Assembly (NCBI RefSeq): GCF_020510585.1
Contig: NZ_CP075190.1
Coordinates: forward strand, 1,734,001-1,798,000
Reading direction: 5' to 3'
DNA: 64,000 nucleotides
DNA from: Ferribacterium limneticum
GTDB lineage: Bacteria; Pseudomonadota; Gammaproteobacteria; Burkholderiales; Rhodocyclaceae
The translations under genes and the position numbers were made by a program. The notes below the pieces were generated by a model, which was not told the DNA's origin, ran no database searches, and saw nothing but the letters and a program-made list of their open reading frames with translations. Shown here in pieces: positions 24,699 through 33,793 of the stretch. The number at the start of each line of letters is the position of its first letter. Position 1 is the first letter of the stretch.

Positions 24699-26150
24699 AT
24701 GAGTCTGCAACGATTCTTCCTGGTGCTCGCGGGACGCTGGAAACTGGTGGTCGGCGTGCTGCTGAGCGTGATGCTGCTGACCCTGGCGGCCAATATCCTG
24801 CTGCCGCGAAAATACGTCGCTGAATCTGCCGTGGTGGTGGACTCCCGTCCGGCCGACCCGGTTCTGGGCGGGGTGCAGCCGGTCACCGCGGCGTCGGCCA
24901 TCATGTCTACGCAGGTGGACATCATCCTCTCTGACCGCGTGGCGCAACGGGCGGTTGCCTTGCTCAAGCTTGACCAGGAACCCGAACTGCGCCGCCAGTG
25001 GGTCGACCAGACGAATGGCCGCGGTTCCCTGCTGGCCTGGCTGGCGGCGCCGATGAAGCTCCATCTCAAGGTCATGCCGACTCATGAAAGCAACGTCATT
25101 TCCATCGTTTATACGGCCCGTGATCCGCAGACGGCGGCGGCAGTCGCCAACGCCTTCGCCCAGGCCTATATCGACACCAATCTCGAATTGAAGGTCGGTT
25201 CGGCGAGCCAATACAGCCAATGGTTCGGCAATCGCACCAAATCCTTCCGCGACAAGCTGGAAACCGCGCAACAGCAGCTTTCGGCCTACCAGCAGTCGCA
25301 CCGCATTGTCGTTGCCGACGAAAAGCTGGATGTCGAGACGGCCCGCCTGACCGAACTGTCGTCGCAACTGGTTGACGTTCAAGGTCAGCGAGCAGTCACC
25401 CGGGGCCGTCACAGCCAGGCTGGCAGCGCCGACATCCTGCCCGAGGTCGTCAGCAACGGCCTGATCCAGAGCCTGAAGGCACGGCTGGCCGATCTTGAAG
25501 CGCAACGTCTGCAGTTGGCGCTGCGCTTGCGCGAGACCCATCCCGAATACATCGACATGGCGACCCGGGTTGCCTCCCTGCGGGCCGAGATCGACCGGGA
25601 AACCGGCCGCATTGCCGGCTCACTCGGCTCTGCCGACCGGGTGAACGCATCCCGCGAGGCCGACATTGGCGGCGCCCTCAATGCCCAGAAGCAGAAGGTG
25701 CTGGCCCTGCGCGCCGAGCGCGACAGCGTCGCCGTACTGCAGCGCGACGTCGAATCGGCCCAGCGCGACTACGACATGGTGACCCAGCGTCTGGCGCAGA
25801 CCAGTCTCGAAAGCCAGATGCCGCAAACCAACGTCGCCATGCTGACGGTGGCGACGGAGCCGTCCACCGCATCCAGCCCGAAAATCCTTCTCAACACCGC
25901 GCTTTCCTTCGTGTTTGGCGGTTTTCTTGGCATGGGCCTGGCGCTGCTCCTCGAACACCTCAACCGGCGGCTGCGTAGCGCCCGGGAGCTGCCGGAGCTG
26001 CTGAATGTGCCGGTGCTGGCAGTGTTGCCAAGAAATCGGCAATTGCGCCGGTTGTTTGCGCCAATCGAAGTCACAGCCGACCAATTCGACCGCCTTCTGG
26101 ACAATTCGCCTGGCGCCCAGGCCCGACGGCTAACGGCGCGATCAGTCTAG
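24699..26150 (+). CDS. epsF: EPS chain-length determinant (EpsF/GumC-like, Wzz domain)
   Basis: 483 aa. N-terminal TM ('LVVGVLLSVMLLTLAANILL') leads into a Wzz domain; 'NVISIVYTARDPQTAAAVAN' and 'FAQAYIDTNLELK' are typical. A long coiled coil (about residues 170-370) precedes the second TM ('TALSFVFGGFLGMGLALLLE') near residue 410 and a short cytoplasmic tail. It controls EPS chain length as a polysaccharide co-polymerase with the separate kinase EpsG encoded next. The PCP-2 split form (no fused kinase) matches betaproteobacterial EpsF. Confidence 0.92.
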   Translation: MSLQRFFLVLAGRWKLVVGVLLSVMLLTLAANILLPRKYVAESAVVVDSRPADPVLGGVQPVTAASAIMSTQVDIILSDRVAQRAVALLKLDQEPELRRQWVDQTNGRGSLLAWLAAPMKLHLKVMPTHESNVISIVYTARDPQTAAAVANAFAQAYIDTNLELKVGSASQYSQWFGNRTKSFRDKLETAQQQLSAYQQSHRIVVADEKLDVETARLTELSSQLVDVQGQRAVTRGRHSQAGSADILPEVVSNGLIQSLKARLADLEAQRLQLALRLRETHPEYIDMATRVASLRAEIDRETGRIAGSLGSADRVNASREADIGGALNAQKQKVLALRAERDSVAVLQRDVESAQRDYDMVTQRLAQTSLESQMPQTNVAMLTVATEPSTASSPKILLNTALSFVFGGFLGMGLALLLEHLNRRLRSARELPELLNVPVLAVLPRNRQLRRLFAPIEVTADQFDRLLDNSPGAQARRLTARSV

Positions 26151-26200
26151 CTCCTCTGCGCATACCCGCCACGCTGACCTTTGCCTATGGAGATTTTGCG

Positions 26201-27061
26201 ATGAATATGAACCGAGTCCACACGGTAAAGGATTTCCTGGCGCCGACGCGTTCTCTCGGCGCCATTCTGGTCGATGCCGGACGTCTGAGTCAGCTACAGG
26301 CCGGTCTGGTCGTGCAGCTGCAGATGGACGAAGGCCTGCGTTTCGGCGAAGCAGCGCGGAAACTGGGCATCCTCGACGCCGAGGACATTCTCTTCGGGCT
26401 TGCCCGCCAGTTCGAATACTGCAGCCTGGCGGCCGACGATACCTCGGTCTCGCCCGAGGTGCTGGCAGCGTTCGGCTCAAGACATCCCCTGGTCGATAGA
26501 CTGCGTGACGTGCGCTCGCAAGTGTTGTTGCACTGGATGGGGAGCGAACCGGCGCGTAAAAGCCTGGCTCTGGTCAGTACCCGGCGCGGCGAAGGCAAGA
26601 GTTTCATCGCCGCCAATCTGGCGGTGCTGTTTGCCCAACTCGGACAGCGCACCCTGCTGGTCGACGCCGATCTGATCCACCCCCGTCAACACCAGTTGTT
26701 CAACCTCGATAACCGGACCGGACTGTCCTCGGTCCTCAGCGGTCTGGCCGGGCTGCAAGCGGCGGTGCCGATTCCGCGGCTGGGTGGCCTGGCGGTGCTG
26801 ACGGCCGGCCCGACGCCGCCGAATCCACGCGAGCTGCTCGCTCGGCCGCTGCTCGTCAACTTCCTCGGGCAAGCCACGCAAGCGTTCGATATCGTGCTGA
26901 TCGACACCCCTTCGGCAGCCCTCGCCGATGCGCAAATCATCGCTGCCCATGCCGGCGCCTCGATCCTGGTCAGTCGGCCAAATTTCGCCACCCTCGCCGA
27001 GACGGCGGCGTTGACCAGCGGCCTCGATAACCTCCTCGGCGCCGTGGTCAACGAGTTTTGA
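26201..27061 (+). CDS. epsG: EPS tyrosine kinase-like ATPase (EpsG/BY-kinase)
   Basis: 286 aa. The N-terminal about 75 residues ('SLGAILVDAGRLSQLQAGLV' through 'ILDAEDILFGLARQFEYCSL') is the EpsG-specific domain. The kinase part has Walker A 'STRRGEGKS' (126-134), Walker A' 'TLLVDADLIHPRQH' and Walker B 'FDIVLIDTPSA'. The C-terminal Tyr cluster that BY-kinases autophosphorylate is not visible ('GLDNLLGAVVNEF'), so phosphorylation, if it occurs, is elsewhere. It works with EpsF at the inner membrane to regulate polymerisation and export. Confidence 0.9.
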   Translation: MNMNRVHTVKDFLAPTRSLGAILVDAGRLSQLQAGLVVQLQMDEGLRFGEAARKLGILDAEDILFGLARQFEYCSLAADDTSVSPEVLAAFGSRHPLVDRLRDVRSQVLLHWMGSEPARKSLALVSTRRGEGKSFIAANLAVLFAQLGQRTLLVDADLIHPRQHQLFNLDNRTGLSSVLSGLAGLQAAVPIPRLGGLAVLTAGPTPPNPRELLARPLLVNFLGQATQAFDIVLIDTPSAALADAQIIAAHAGASILVSRPNFATLAETAALTSGLDNLLGAVVNEF

Positions 27062-27074
27062 GGGTGTTATAGCG

Positions 27075-28367
27075 ATGACGGTCATGCCAATTCCCGTTGC
27101 CCTGGGCAGCCGGCCAGACCATCCAGCAGGCGATGCCAGCTGGCGGCAGGGCACGGCAGACGGCTGGCTGGCCGGCCTGCTGCTCTATACGCCTCTGCTC
27201 GCCAGCATTTTGCTGGCCAAGCTGTCAGTGCCGCCCTTTGCCGCCCAGTCGCTGAGCATTGCCTACCTGTTCATCCTGCTCGCCCCCGGCCTCGGTCTCG
27301 TACTCGGCTATCTGCGGCTGGACAGCGGCCGGCTCAGCTTCTTCCTGGTTTTCTCCGGTTGCATCGGTGCCATCCAAGTCTTCCGCGGCGAGCCTTTCTC
27401 GCTCAACTCGATGCTCTTGCTGGTGACACTCTTAGCTACCTATGTCTTCTATCTGCCGCGCCAAGGTGATGCTACCGCGTCGGCCCTGCGCTTCTTCCTC
27501 GGCCTTGCCACCCTCCTGGCGCTGGCCGGTATCGCCCAGTACGGCCTGCAACTGACGGTCGGTCCGCGCTACGCCTTCCCGATCGAGAACTTTGTTCCCG
27601 ACGCCTTTCTGATCAGTGGCTTCAACATGCAGGCGCCGATCGCCTATGGCGGGACTGCCTATCGCGTCAATGGCGTCTTCTTCTCCGAGCCGTCCTTCTT
27701 CAGCCAGTTCATGGCGATCGCCATCGTCGTCGAACTGCTGACCAGCAACCGGCTGCTGCGGGTGGCGCTGTACGGGCTGGCGCTGCTGCTCTCTTATTCG
27801 GGCACCGGGCTTATCCTGCTCGCCATCTGCGGACCGATGATCCTGATCACCCGCCGGCACTGGGGGCTGCTCTGGCTGATCATCGGGGCGCTGGTGCTGG
27901 CCGTGGCCTTGGGCAGCTACCTCGACCTCGACAAGCTGACTGGGCGCATTGGCGAGTTCGGTGCCGTGGGCTCCAGTGCCCATGCCCGCTTCATTGCCGG
28001 CTTCGATGTCCTGACCCGGTACCTCTGGCCCGATCCCTTGAAGGCCTTGTTCGGCCTTGGCGCCGGGGCATTTCCCGGGTACGCCGTACGCATGCCGTTC
28101 TCGGTAGCTGAGATGACCCTGTTCAAAATGCTTTTCGAATACGGGGTGCTCGGTGCGGCTCTCTACTTCGCCTTCATCTTCTACTGCGTCTTCCGCTCCA
28201 CCGCACCGGCCATCGTCCGGCTGGCGGTGGCGCTGACCCTGTTCCTCAACGGGCCGTTCGTTCCCTTCTTTCACGGCCTGGCACTCAGCCTGCTGGTGTG
28301 GACCTCGCAGGAGGAGGTCGTTGCCCAGCCGCCCACCAGCAAACCTTTACTTGCCGACGGAGCATGA
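27075..28367 (+). CDS. O-antigen ligase/Wzy polymerase-like membrane protein
   Basis: 430 aa with about 10-11 membrane helices and a long periplasmic loop (about residues 155-215: 'FVPDAFLISGFNMQAPIAYG' followed by 'RVNGVFFSEPSFFSQFMA'). The 'VFFSEPSFFSQF' stretch is conserved in Wzy-like polymerases of EPS clusters. It joins lipid-linked repeat units in the periplasm. The stop overlaps the next gene's ATG (ATGA). Confidence 0.82.
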   Translation: MTVMPIPVALGSRPDHPAGDASWRQGTADGWLAGLLLYTPLLASILLAKLSVPPFAAQSLSIAYLFILLAPGLGLVLGYLRLDSGRLSFFLVFSGCIGAIQVFRGEPFSLNSMLLLVTLLATYVFYLPRQGDATASALRFFLGLATLLALAGIAQYGLQLTVGPRYAFPIENFVPDAFLISGFNMQAPIAYGGTAYRVNGVFFSEPSFFSQFMAIAIVVELLTSNRLLRVALYGLALLLSYSGTGLILLAICGPMILITRRHWGLLWLIIGALVLAVALGSYLDLDKLTGRIGEFGAVGSSAHARFIAGFDVLTRYLWPDPLKALFGLGAGAFPGYAVRMPFSVAEMTLFKMLFEYGVLGAALYFAFIFYCVFRSTAPAIVRLAVALTLFLNGPFVPFFHGLALSLLVWTSQEEVVAQPPTSKPLLADGA

Positions 28368-29551
28368 ACATGCAAGAGACTTTCTATTGGTTGGCTGGCA
28401 TTTCACTGCTGCTCGCCTTGCACCCCTTTGTCACCTACCCGCTGTCGCTCTACGCTCTGCGTCTTCTGCGTCGGGTGCCGGTCACTTCCGGGGCGACGCC
28501 CGGCCCCGGCATCGCCCCGAGCTTCGCGATCTGCGTCTGCGCCTACAATGAAGAAGCGGTTATTGCGGCCAAGATCGCCAACCTGCTGGCCCTGCGTGAG
28601 CAGGAGCCGGACCTCGAGATTCTCGTCCATGTCGACGCTGCCAGCGACCGGACGGCCGAAATCCTCAGCGCCTACGCCGACCGCATCACCCTGCAGGTGT
28701 CGGCCGAGCGCCGCGGCAAGACGGCAGGCATGAACAGCCTGGTGGCGCGGAGCACGGCCTCGATCATCGTCTTTACCGACGCCAACGTGATGCTCGACGC
28801 CCAGGCCCTGCCGGCCCTCCACCGCCATTTTGCCGATCCCGGCGTCGGCTGCGTCTGCGGCAACCTGATTTACGTCAATAGCGAAGACTCGGTTACCGCT
28901 GCTACCGGTTCGCTCTACTGGCGCTTCGAGGAGGCAATCAAGCGACTGGAGGGGGCGACCGGATCGGTGATGGGGGCCGACGGCTCGTTGTTTGCCATCC
29001 GCCGCCATCTGCACCACCCGCCGCCGGAGCACATCATTGACGATATGTACGTCTCGTTCCGGATCCTTTGCGATGGCTACCGCATTATCCAGGCCTCCGA
29101 TGTGCGGGCTTACGAGAAGTCGGCCACCTCGGCCGCCGAGGAATTCAGCCGCAAGCAGCGCATCGCCTGCCAGGCATTCAATGTCCACCGTCTGCTCTGG
29201 CCGCGGCTGCGCCGCCTGGATGGTGTGACCCTGTACAAATACCTCTCGCACAAGCTGCTGCGCTGGCTGTGTATCTACCTTCTGGTTCTTGCTTTCGCCA
29301 GTTTCGAACTGGCCCTGGTGCTCGCCGGACAGGCCGCGGTGGCCGGCGCCCTGGCCGGGTTGGCCGGGCTCGGTCTGGCCATCGGCTACCGCTTTCCGCT
29401 CAAGCCCTTTGCCCAGATTTTCGACATTCTGTCCGTTCTCGCTGCGGTCGGGCTCGGCGTCTGGCGCTCGCTGCGCGGCGAGCGCTTCCAGACCTGGACG
29501 CCGGCGGCTTCTGTCCGTCAGCCGCTGCCGCAGGAAGGAGTTGAACGATGA
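28364..29551 (+). CDS. Membrane glycosyltransferase family 2
   Basis: 395 aa from ATG 28364 (overlap ATGA with the polymerase gene). N-terminal TM, then GT-A domain: 'FAICVCAYNEEAVIAAKIAN', 'VHVDAASDRTAEIL', 'SIIVFTDANVMLD' (DxN in place of DxD), 'GNLIYVNSED', acceptor-site 'DDMYVSF' and 'RKQRIACQAF' (Q-x-x-RW-like). Two or three TM helices at the C-terminus ('CIYLLVLAFASFELALVLAG'). The architecture is like IcaA/cellulose-synthase-type processive enzymes, but the short form more likely adds one sugar to the lipid-linked unit. Confidence 0.87.
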   Translation: MNMQETFYWLAGISLLLALHPFVTYPLSLYALRLLRRVPVTSGATPGPGIAPSFAICVCAYNEEAVIAAKIANLLALREQEPDLEILVHVDAASDRTAEILSAYADRITLQVSAERRGKTAGMNSLVARSTASIIVFTDANVMLDAQALPALHRHFADPGVGCVCGNLIYVNSEDSVTAATGSLYWRFEEAIKRLEGATGSVMGADGSLFAIRRHLHHPPPEHIIDDMYVSFRILCDGYRIIQASDVRAYEKSATSAAEEFSRKQRIACQAFNVHRLLWPRLRRLDGVTLYKYLSHKLLRWLCIYLLVLAFASFELALVLAGQAAVAGALAGLAGLGLAIGYRFPLKPFAQIFDILSVLAAVGLGVWRSLRGERFQTWTPAASVRQPLPQEGVER

Positions 29552-30777
29552 AATGCCTGTGGCTAGCCCGCGACCAGCCCTTTCCGCCGGATGCCGGCGA
29601 CAAGATCTATTCGGCCAATCTCGCCACTGCCTTGGCTGAGGCGGGGGTGGCGGTGAGCTTTCTCGGTTTTGCGGCCGGCGACGGGCAACCGCCCGCCGCC
29701 TCGCCGGTGCGCTGGCTGCCGGTCGCCGGCACCAAACGCAGCCAGGGCAGGGCGCTGTTCAGCCGGCTGCCGATTGCCGCCGCCATCCACGACACGGTGG
29801 CTTACCGACGGGCCCTCGATGCCCGGTTGCAGGAAAAGTGGGACGCAATCGTCTTCGACAGCTACGGTTCTGGCTGGGCCCTCAAGCGCTATCTGGCGAC
29901 CCGTCGCCCAGCCGGCCAACCCGTGCTCATCCATGTTTCGCACAATCAGGAAGGCGTCCTCTGGCGCGACATGGTCCGCAACAGCCAGGCCGGCCCGCTG
30001 AAAAAGCTGGCACTCTGGCAGAACTGGCTGAAGGTCCGCGCCCTGGAGCGCTTCGTTCTGCGTCATGTCGATTTGACCACGGCGATCAGCGGCGAGGATG
30101 CCACGGCCTTCGCTGCCCTGGCCCCGGGGCGGCCGACGGTGGTGCTCACCCCCGGCTATTCGGGTGACTGGCAACCGGAGCGGCTGATCGGCGCCGACTG
30201 CCCGAAGCGCGTGGTACTGATCGGCTCCTTCCGCTGGGTGGTAAAGCAGGAGAATCTGCGGCAATTCCTCGATCTGGCCGACGAGGCCTTCCATCGCCAC
30301 GGCATCGCCTTCGACGTCATCGGTGACGTGCCGGAGGCGCTGCGCGCCGAACTGGAACCGCGACTCAGGGCCACCGTCTTCCACGGCTTCGTCGACGACG
30401 TTGCCCCTTATTTCGCCCGCGCCCGGCTGGCCGTGGTGCCGGAAGTGATTGGCGGCGGCTTCAAGCTGAAATTCCTTGACTACATTTTCGGCCGGCTGCC
30501 GGTGGCAACCATCGCCGCCGCTGCCGCCGGCCTGCCACCGGCCATCCGTGCCAACCTCTTGAGCTGTTCCGATCTGGCTGAGCTGGTCGCCACCATCGTC
30601 GCCCGCATCGACCGACTGGACGCACTCAACGCCATGCAGCAGGGCGCCTTCGCGGCGGCCGGCCAGCTCTACCGCTGGCGCGACCGTGGCGGCGCGCTAC
30701 GCGATGCCATCGCCGCCTGCCAGCAGACCCGCGCCGCGGCCAGCCCAGCAACCGCCTACCGGATGGAGGCCTCATGA
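29548..30777 (+). CDS. Glycosyltransferase, GT-B fold (family 1/4-like)
   Basis: 409 aa, starting in ATGA overlap. N-terminal 'LWLARDQPFPPDAGDKIYSA' is the acceptor-side start of GT4-type enzymes of EPS clusters. The C-terminal half has 'VVLIGSFRWVVKQENLRQFL', 'VFHGFVDDVAPYFARARLAV' and 'VPEVIGGGFKLKFLDYIFGR', the nucleotide-sugar site with Glu and Gly-rich loop. Transfers an activated sugar to the growing lipid-linked repeat unit on the cytoplasmic face. Sugar unknown. Confidence 0.85.
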   Translation: MKCLWLARDQPFPPDAGDKIYSANLATALAEAGVAVSFLGFAAGDGQPPAASPVRWLPVAGTKRSQGRALFSRLPIAAAIHDTVAYRRALDARLQEKWDAIVFDSYGSGWALKRYLATRRPAGQPVLIHVSHNQEGVLWRDMVRNSQAGPLKKLALWQNWLKVRALERFVLRHVDLTTAISGEDATAFAALAPGRPTVVLTPGYSGDWQPERLIGADCPKRVVLIGSFRWVVKQENLRQFLDLADEAFHRHGIAFDVIGDVPEALRAELEPRLRATVFHGFVDDVAPYFARARLAVVPEVIGGGFKLKFLDYIFGRLPVATIAAAAAGLPPAIRANLLSCSDLAELVATIVARIDRLDALNAMQQGAFAAAGQLYRWRDRGGALRDAIAACQQTRAAASPATAYRMEAS

Positions 30778-31700
30778 TCACCCTCATTGTCCCAACCCGC
30801 GATCGGGCCCACACCTTGCGCCTGGTCGCACCCAGCTATTTCGTCCTGGATGGTGTCAGCGAAGTCATTTTTGTCATCGACGGCGGCAGCGACACGACGC
30901 CGCAGGTACTCGAACGGATCGCCGCCAGCCATCCAACGGTTCGCACCCGCATCCTGCATCACCCGACCCGACAAGGTGCCGCCCAGTCGCGCAATACCGG
31001 CGTCGCGGCGAGTACCAACGACTACATCCTGTTCTGTGACGACGACGAGTACCTCGAAGCAGGTTATGCCCGCACCTGTCTGCAGAAATTGCAGACATCC
31101 GGCGTCGGCGCGGTGTCCGGCCGACGGGTTTATATGGAAAACGGCGAGACACCGGCCGGGGCATTGCGCCGCTTCGGCCACGGCCTGCGCCCGGGCCAGC
31201 CATTTCGGCCGCTGATTTGCGAATACGTCAATGGCGCCCGCTTTGCCGGCGACATCCGGCTGCCCCTGACCAACGCCGTGATCCTGACCAGCAAGCAACT
31301 GTTGCTGCGCTTTCCCTACGACCCGCACTACGCCCACGGCAACGGTTACCGTGAAGAATCGGATTTTCAGATGAACCTCTACACCCACGGCTACGACATC
31401 GTCGCCAGCAATGACTGCCACAGCATCCACCTGCCACCGGCGCTGGTGCGCACCGGTGGGCAACGGACGCAGACCTTCCGCCGCATCTACTGGTCAATTT
31501 ATTACACCCACTATTTCTTCGGCAAATACTACGCCGCCTATGCCGCCCGGGCCGGACTGCACGCGCCGCGCTGGCTCGCCGAAGCGGCCTTCGCCGTCTT
31601 CGCCGTCTATCGCGAAACCTTGCGTCCGCCGCTCTATGCCCTGGCCAAGTGGGGCCTTCGCCAGCGCCGGCGCTGGGTCGAACGGACGATATCAGCATGA
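30774..31700 (+). CDS. Glycosyltransferase family 2
   Basis: 308 aa, ATGA overlap with the gene before. GT-A: 'ITLIVPTRDRAHTLRLVAPS', 'EVIFVIDGGSDTTPQVLERI', 'GAAQSRNTGVAASTNDYILF' and the DxD-like 'CDDDEYLEAGYA'. 'YREESDFQMNL' provides the catalytic-base region. Soluble or peripheral, no TM. Adds one residue of the repeat unit. Confidence 0.88.
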   Translation: MITLIVPTRDRAHTLRLVAPSYFVLDGVSEVIFVIDGGSDTTPQVLERIAASHPTVRTRILHHPTRQGAAQSRNTGVAASTNDYILFCDDDEYLEAGYARTCLQKLQTSGVGAVSGRRVYMENGETPAGALRRFGHGLRPGQPFRPLICEYVNGARFAGDIRLPLTNAVILTSKQLLLRFPYDPHYAHGNGYREESDFQMNLYTHGYDIVASNDCHSIHLPPALVRTGGQRTQTFRRIYWSIYYTHYFFGKYYAAYAARAGLHAPRWLAEAAFAVFAVYRETLRPPLYALAKWGLRQRRRWVERTISA

Positions 31701-33793
31701 GTCGGCGGCGCATACCGTGCTTCGACGAGCCGCCGACCTTGAGCCGTCGGGATTTTCTGCAGGGCAGCGGGGCGCTGCTCGGCAGCTGCCTGCTGGCTCC
31801 GGCCGGCATGGCCTGGGCGGCCAGCCCGATACTAGCCCTCGATTTCCGCGGCAGCATCCCGTCCGGCGTCAGTTATCGGCGCGCCAGCCCAGCCAGCCTG
31901 GCCGACGGCGCGCAACTGCGTACCCTGCCGCCGAACACGCCGCGTTTCCCCTTGCGCCAAGGGAAGCCGCTCGGCCTCCTGATCGAGGGCGCGGCCAGCA
32001 ACCTGATTGCCAACGCTGCGCGGCCGGACCGCCCGGGCTGGTCGGCTGGCGGCGGCGTGATCGTAGCCGCCGGCACTGATCTGGCGCCGGATGGCAGCGG
32101 CGGAGCTTACCGCATCGTCCGCCCCGAGCCGAAGAGCGGCAGCCAGTGCGAAGTCACGGTAAGCAATGCGCCGAGTGGTGATTTTGCCGCGGCCTCGGTA
32201 TGGCTGCGGTCCACCGCCGGCAGTGGCAAGTGGCGCCTGCGCCTGCTCGATTTCACGACCTACAACAACGTCAGTGCCGTGGTCGAGGTCGGTCCCGAGT
32301 GGCGTCGCTACAGCCTGGCCCTCAATCTGCAAGCCCGCGATATAGGCGCCAAGCGCTTTGCCGTCCTGTGGAACGAGCCCATCGCCGCAGCCACGGCAGC
32401 CCCCGCCATTTACGCGCTGAAGCCGGCCACTCCCTATCTGTCGTGGCGCACGCCGCTGACCCTGGGCAGCGTGCTGATGTGGGGCGCCCAATATGAAGTC
32501 GGCAACGAGGCCAGTTCCTTCATTGCCACCACTGGCTCGGCCGGCCAGCGGGCGGCCGACGAAGTAACCATCCCAGCGGCGCCACTAAACGCGTCGGCCG
32601 GCCGGCTGACCATCGTCTTGCCGAATGGCGGCCGGCGTGGCGGGGTGATCCTCGACGCCCACGGTGACGGTGGCGGCCTGCGCCTGGCGTATTCCAACAG
32701 CGGCTGGATCGTCGCCCAGGTCGGCCGGGTGGTGCTGGCCGGGTTCGGCGACGTCACGGCCGATCCGGTGATCCGCCTCGAATGGAGCGCAGCCGGGGTC
32801 CAGTTATTCACCGGCGCGACGCCCGAATCCCTGACGCTGCAGGCCGCCGTCAAGACCAATCCACTACCCCTCGCATGCGGTTCGCTGGCGCGCCTCGGCA
32901 TGCTGGCGGACGGCCAGCGGCCGCTCGGCCGGGTGCTGGCGCAACTGACCCTGAGCGGCGAGGTCGCGACCGTCGCCCAGGCGGTCCGGCCGAACTTCAC
33001 TCCGGCGCCCTATCGCCTGGTTTTTGGCGACGATTTCGACGATCCAGACCTCACTCGCATCAACGAGAACGCCACCGGTGGCCGTCCCGGCGCGCCGGCC
33101 TGGCGAAGCCGCTACCGGCACGAGCGGCGGACGGCGATCAATCAGGAAAAACAGATCTACATGGACCCGCAATTCGCCGGCACGGCCAGGCAGCCCTTGC
33201 GGGTACAGCCCTTTGCCATCCGCGACGGCATCCTGCAGATTCGTGCCGAGCGCGCCGATCCGGTGGCCGTCTCGCCCTTCGTCTGGAACCGCGCCTACAC
33301 CTCGGGCTGCATCACCAGCGAGTTGACCCACTGGCAGACCTACGGCTATTTCGAGATGCGCGCCCGGTTGCCGCGCGGCAAGGGTTTCTGGCCGGCTTTC
33401 TGGCTGCTCCCCAAGCGCGCCACCTGGCCGCCCGAGGTCGATGTCTTCGAGGCGTCCGGTACGCGGCCCTACGCCATCAAGCACGGCGTCATCGAAAAGC
33501 CGCGCAGCGCGACCACCCCCGGCGGCATGTGGATCGAACAGATCATCGACATCAGCGACGGCTTCCACATCTACGGCATGGAGTGGAGCCGCGACAACAT
33601 CGTCTACTTCATCGACGGCAAGAAGAGCTTCGAATACGGCCCCCACGGTATCCACGAGGACATGTACTTGCTGGCCAACCTGGCCCTGGGCAGCCACGAC
33701 CCGAACTGGATTCCCGATCCCGATCCGACCACACCCTTTCCCGGAATGTACGAAATTGACTACATCCGGGCCTACCAGCGAGGTGCATCATGA
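31697..33793 (+). CDS. Tat-exported GH16 glycanase with N-terminal carbohydrate-binding-like region
   Basis: 698 aa from ATG 31697 (ATGA overlap). A twin-arginine signal 'LSRRDFLQGSGALLGSCLL' implies folded export. Residues about 45-440 form two beta-rich, lectin-like segments of unknown specificity. The C-terminal GH16 domain (about 450-698) has 'YGYFEMRARLPRGKGFWPAF' and the catalytic ExDxxE as 'EVDVFEA', nucleophile Glu580 and acid/base Glu585, with 'GMEWSRDNIVYFIDG'. GH16 enzymes cleave beta-1,3 or beta-1,4 glucans/galactans. In an EPS locus it probably trims or remodels the polymer. Confidence 0.9.
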   Translation: MSRRRIPCFDEPPTLSRRDFLQGSGALLGSCLLAPAGMAWAASPILALDFRGSIPSGVSYRRASPASLADGAQLRTLPPNTPRFPLRQGKPLGLLIEGAASNLIANAARPDRPGWSAGGGVIVAAGTDLAPDGSGGAYRIVRPEPKSGSQCEVTVSNAPSGDFAAASVWLRSTAGSGKWRLRLLDFTTYNNVSAVVEVGPEWRRYSLALNLQARDIGAKRFAVLWNEPIAAATAAPAIYALKPATPYLSWRTPLTLGSVLMWGAQYEVGNEASSFIATTGSAGQRAADEVTIPAAPLNASAGRLTIVLPNGGRRGGVILDAHGDGGGLRLAYSNSGWIVAQVGRVVLAGFGDVTADPVIRLEWSAAGVQLFTGATPESLTLQAAVKTNPLPLACGSLARLGMLADGQRPLGRVLAQLTLSGEVATVAQAVRPNFTPAPYRLVFGDDFDDPDLTRINENATGGRPGAPAWRSRYRHERRTAINQEKQIYMDPQFAGTARQPLRVQPFAIRDGILQIRAERADPVAVSPFVWNRAYTSGCITSELTHWQTYGYFEMRARLPRGKGFWPAFWLLPKRATWPPEVDVFEASGTRPYAIKHGVIEKPRSATTPGGMWIEQIIDISDGFHIYGMEWSRDNIVYFIDGKKSFEYGPHGIHEDMYLLANLALGSHDPNWIPDPDPTTPFPGMYEIDYIRAYQRGAS

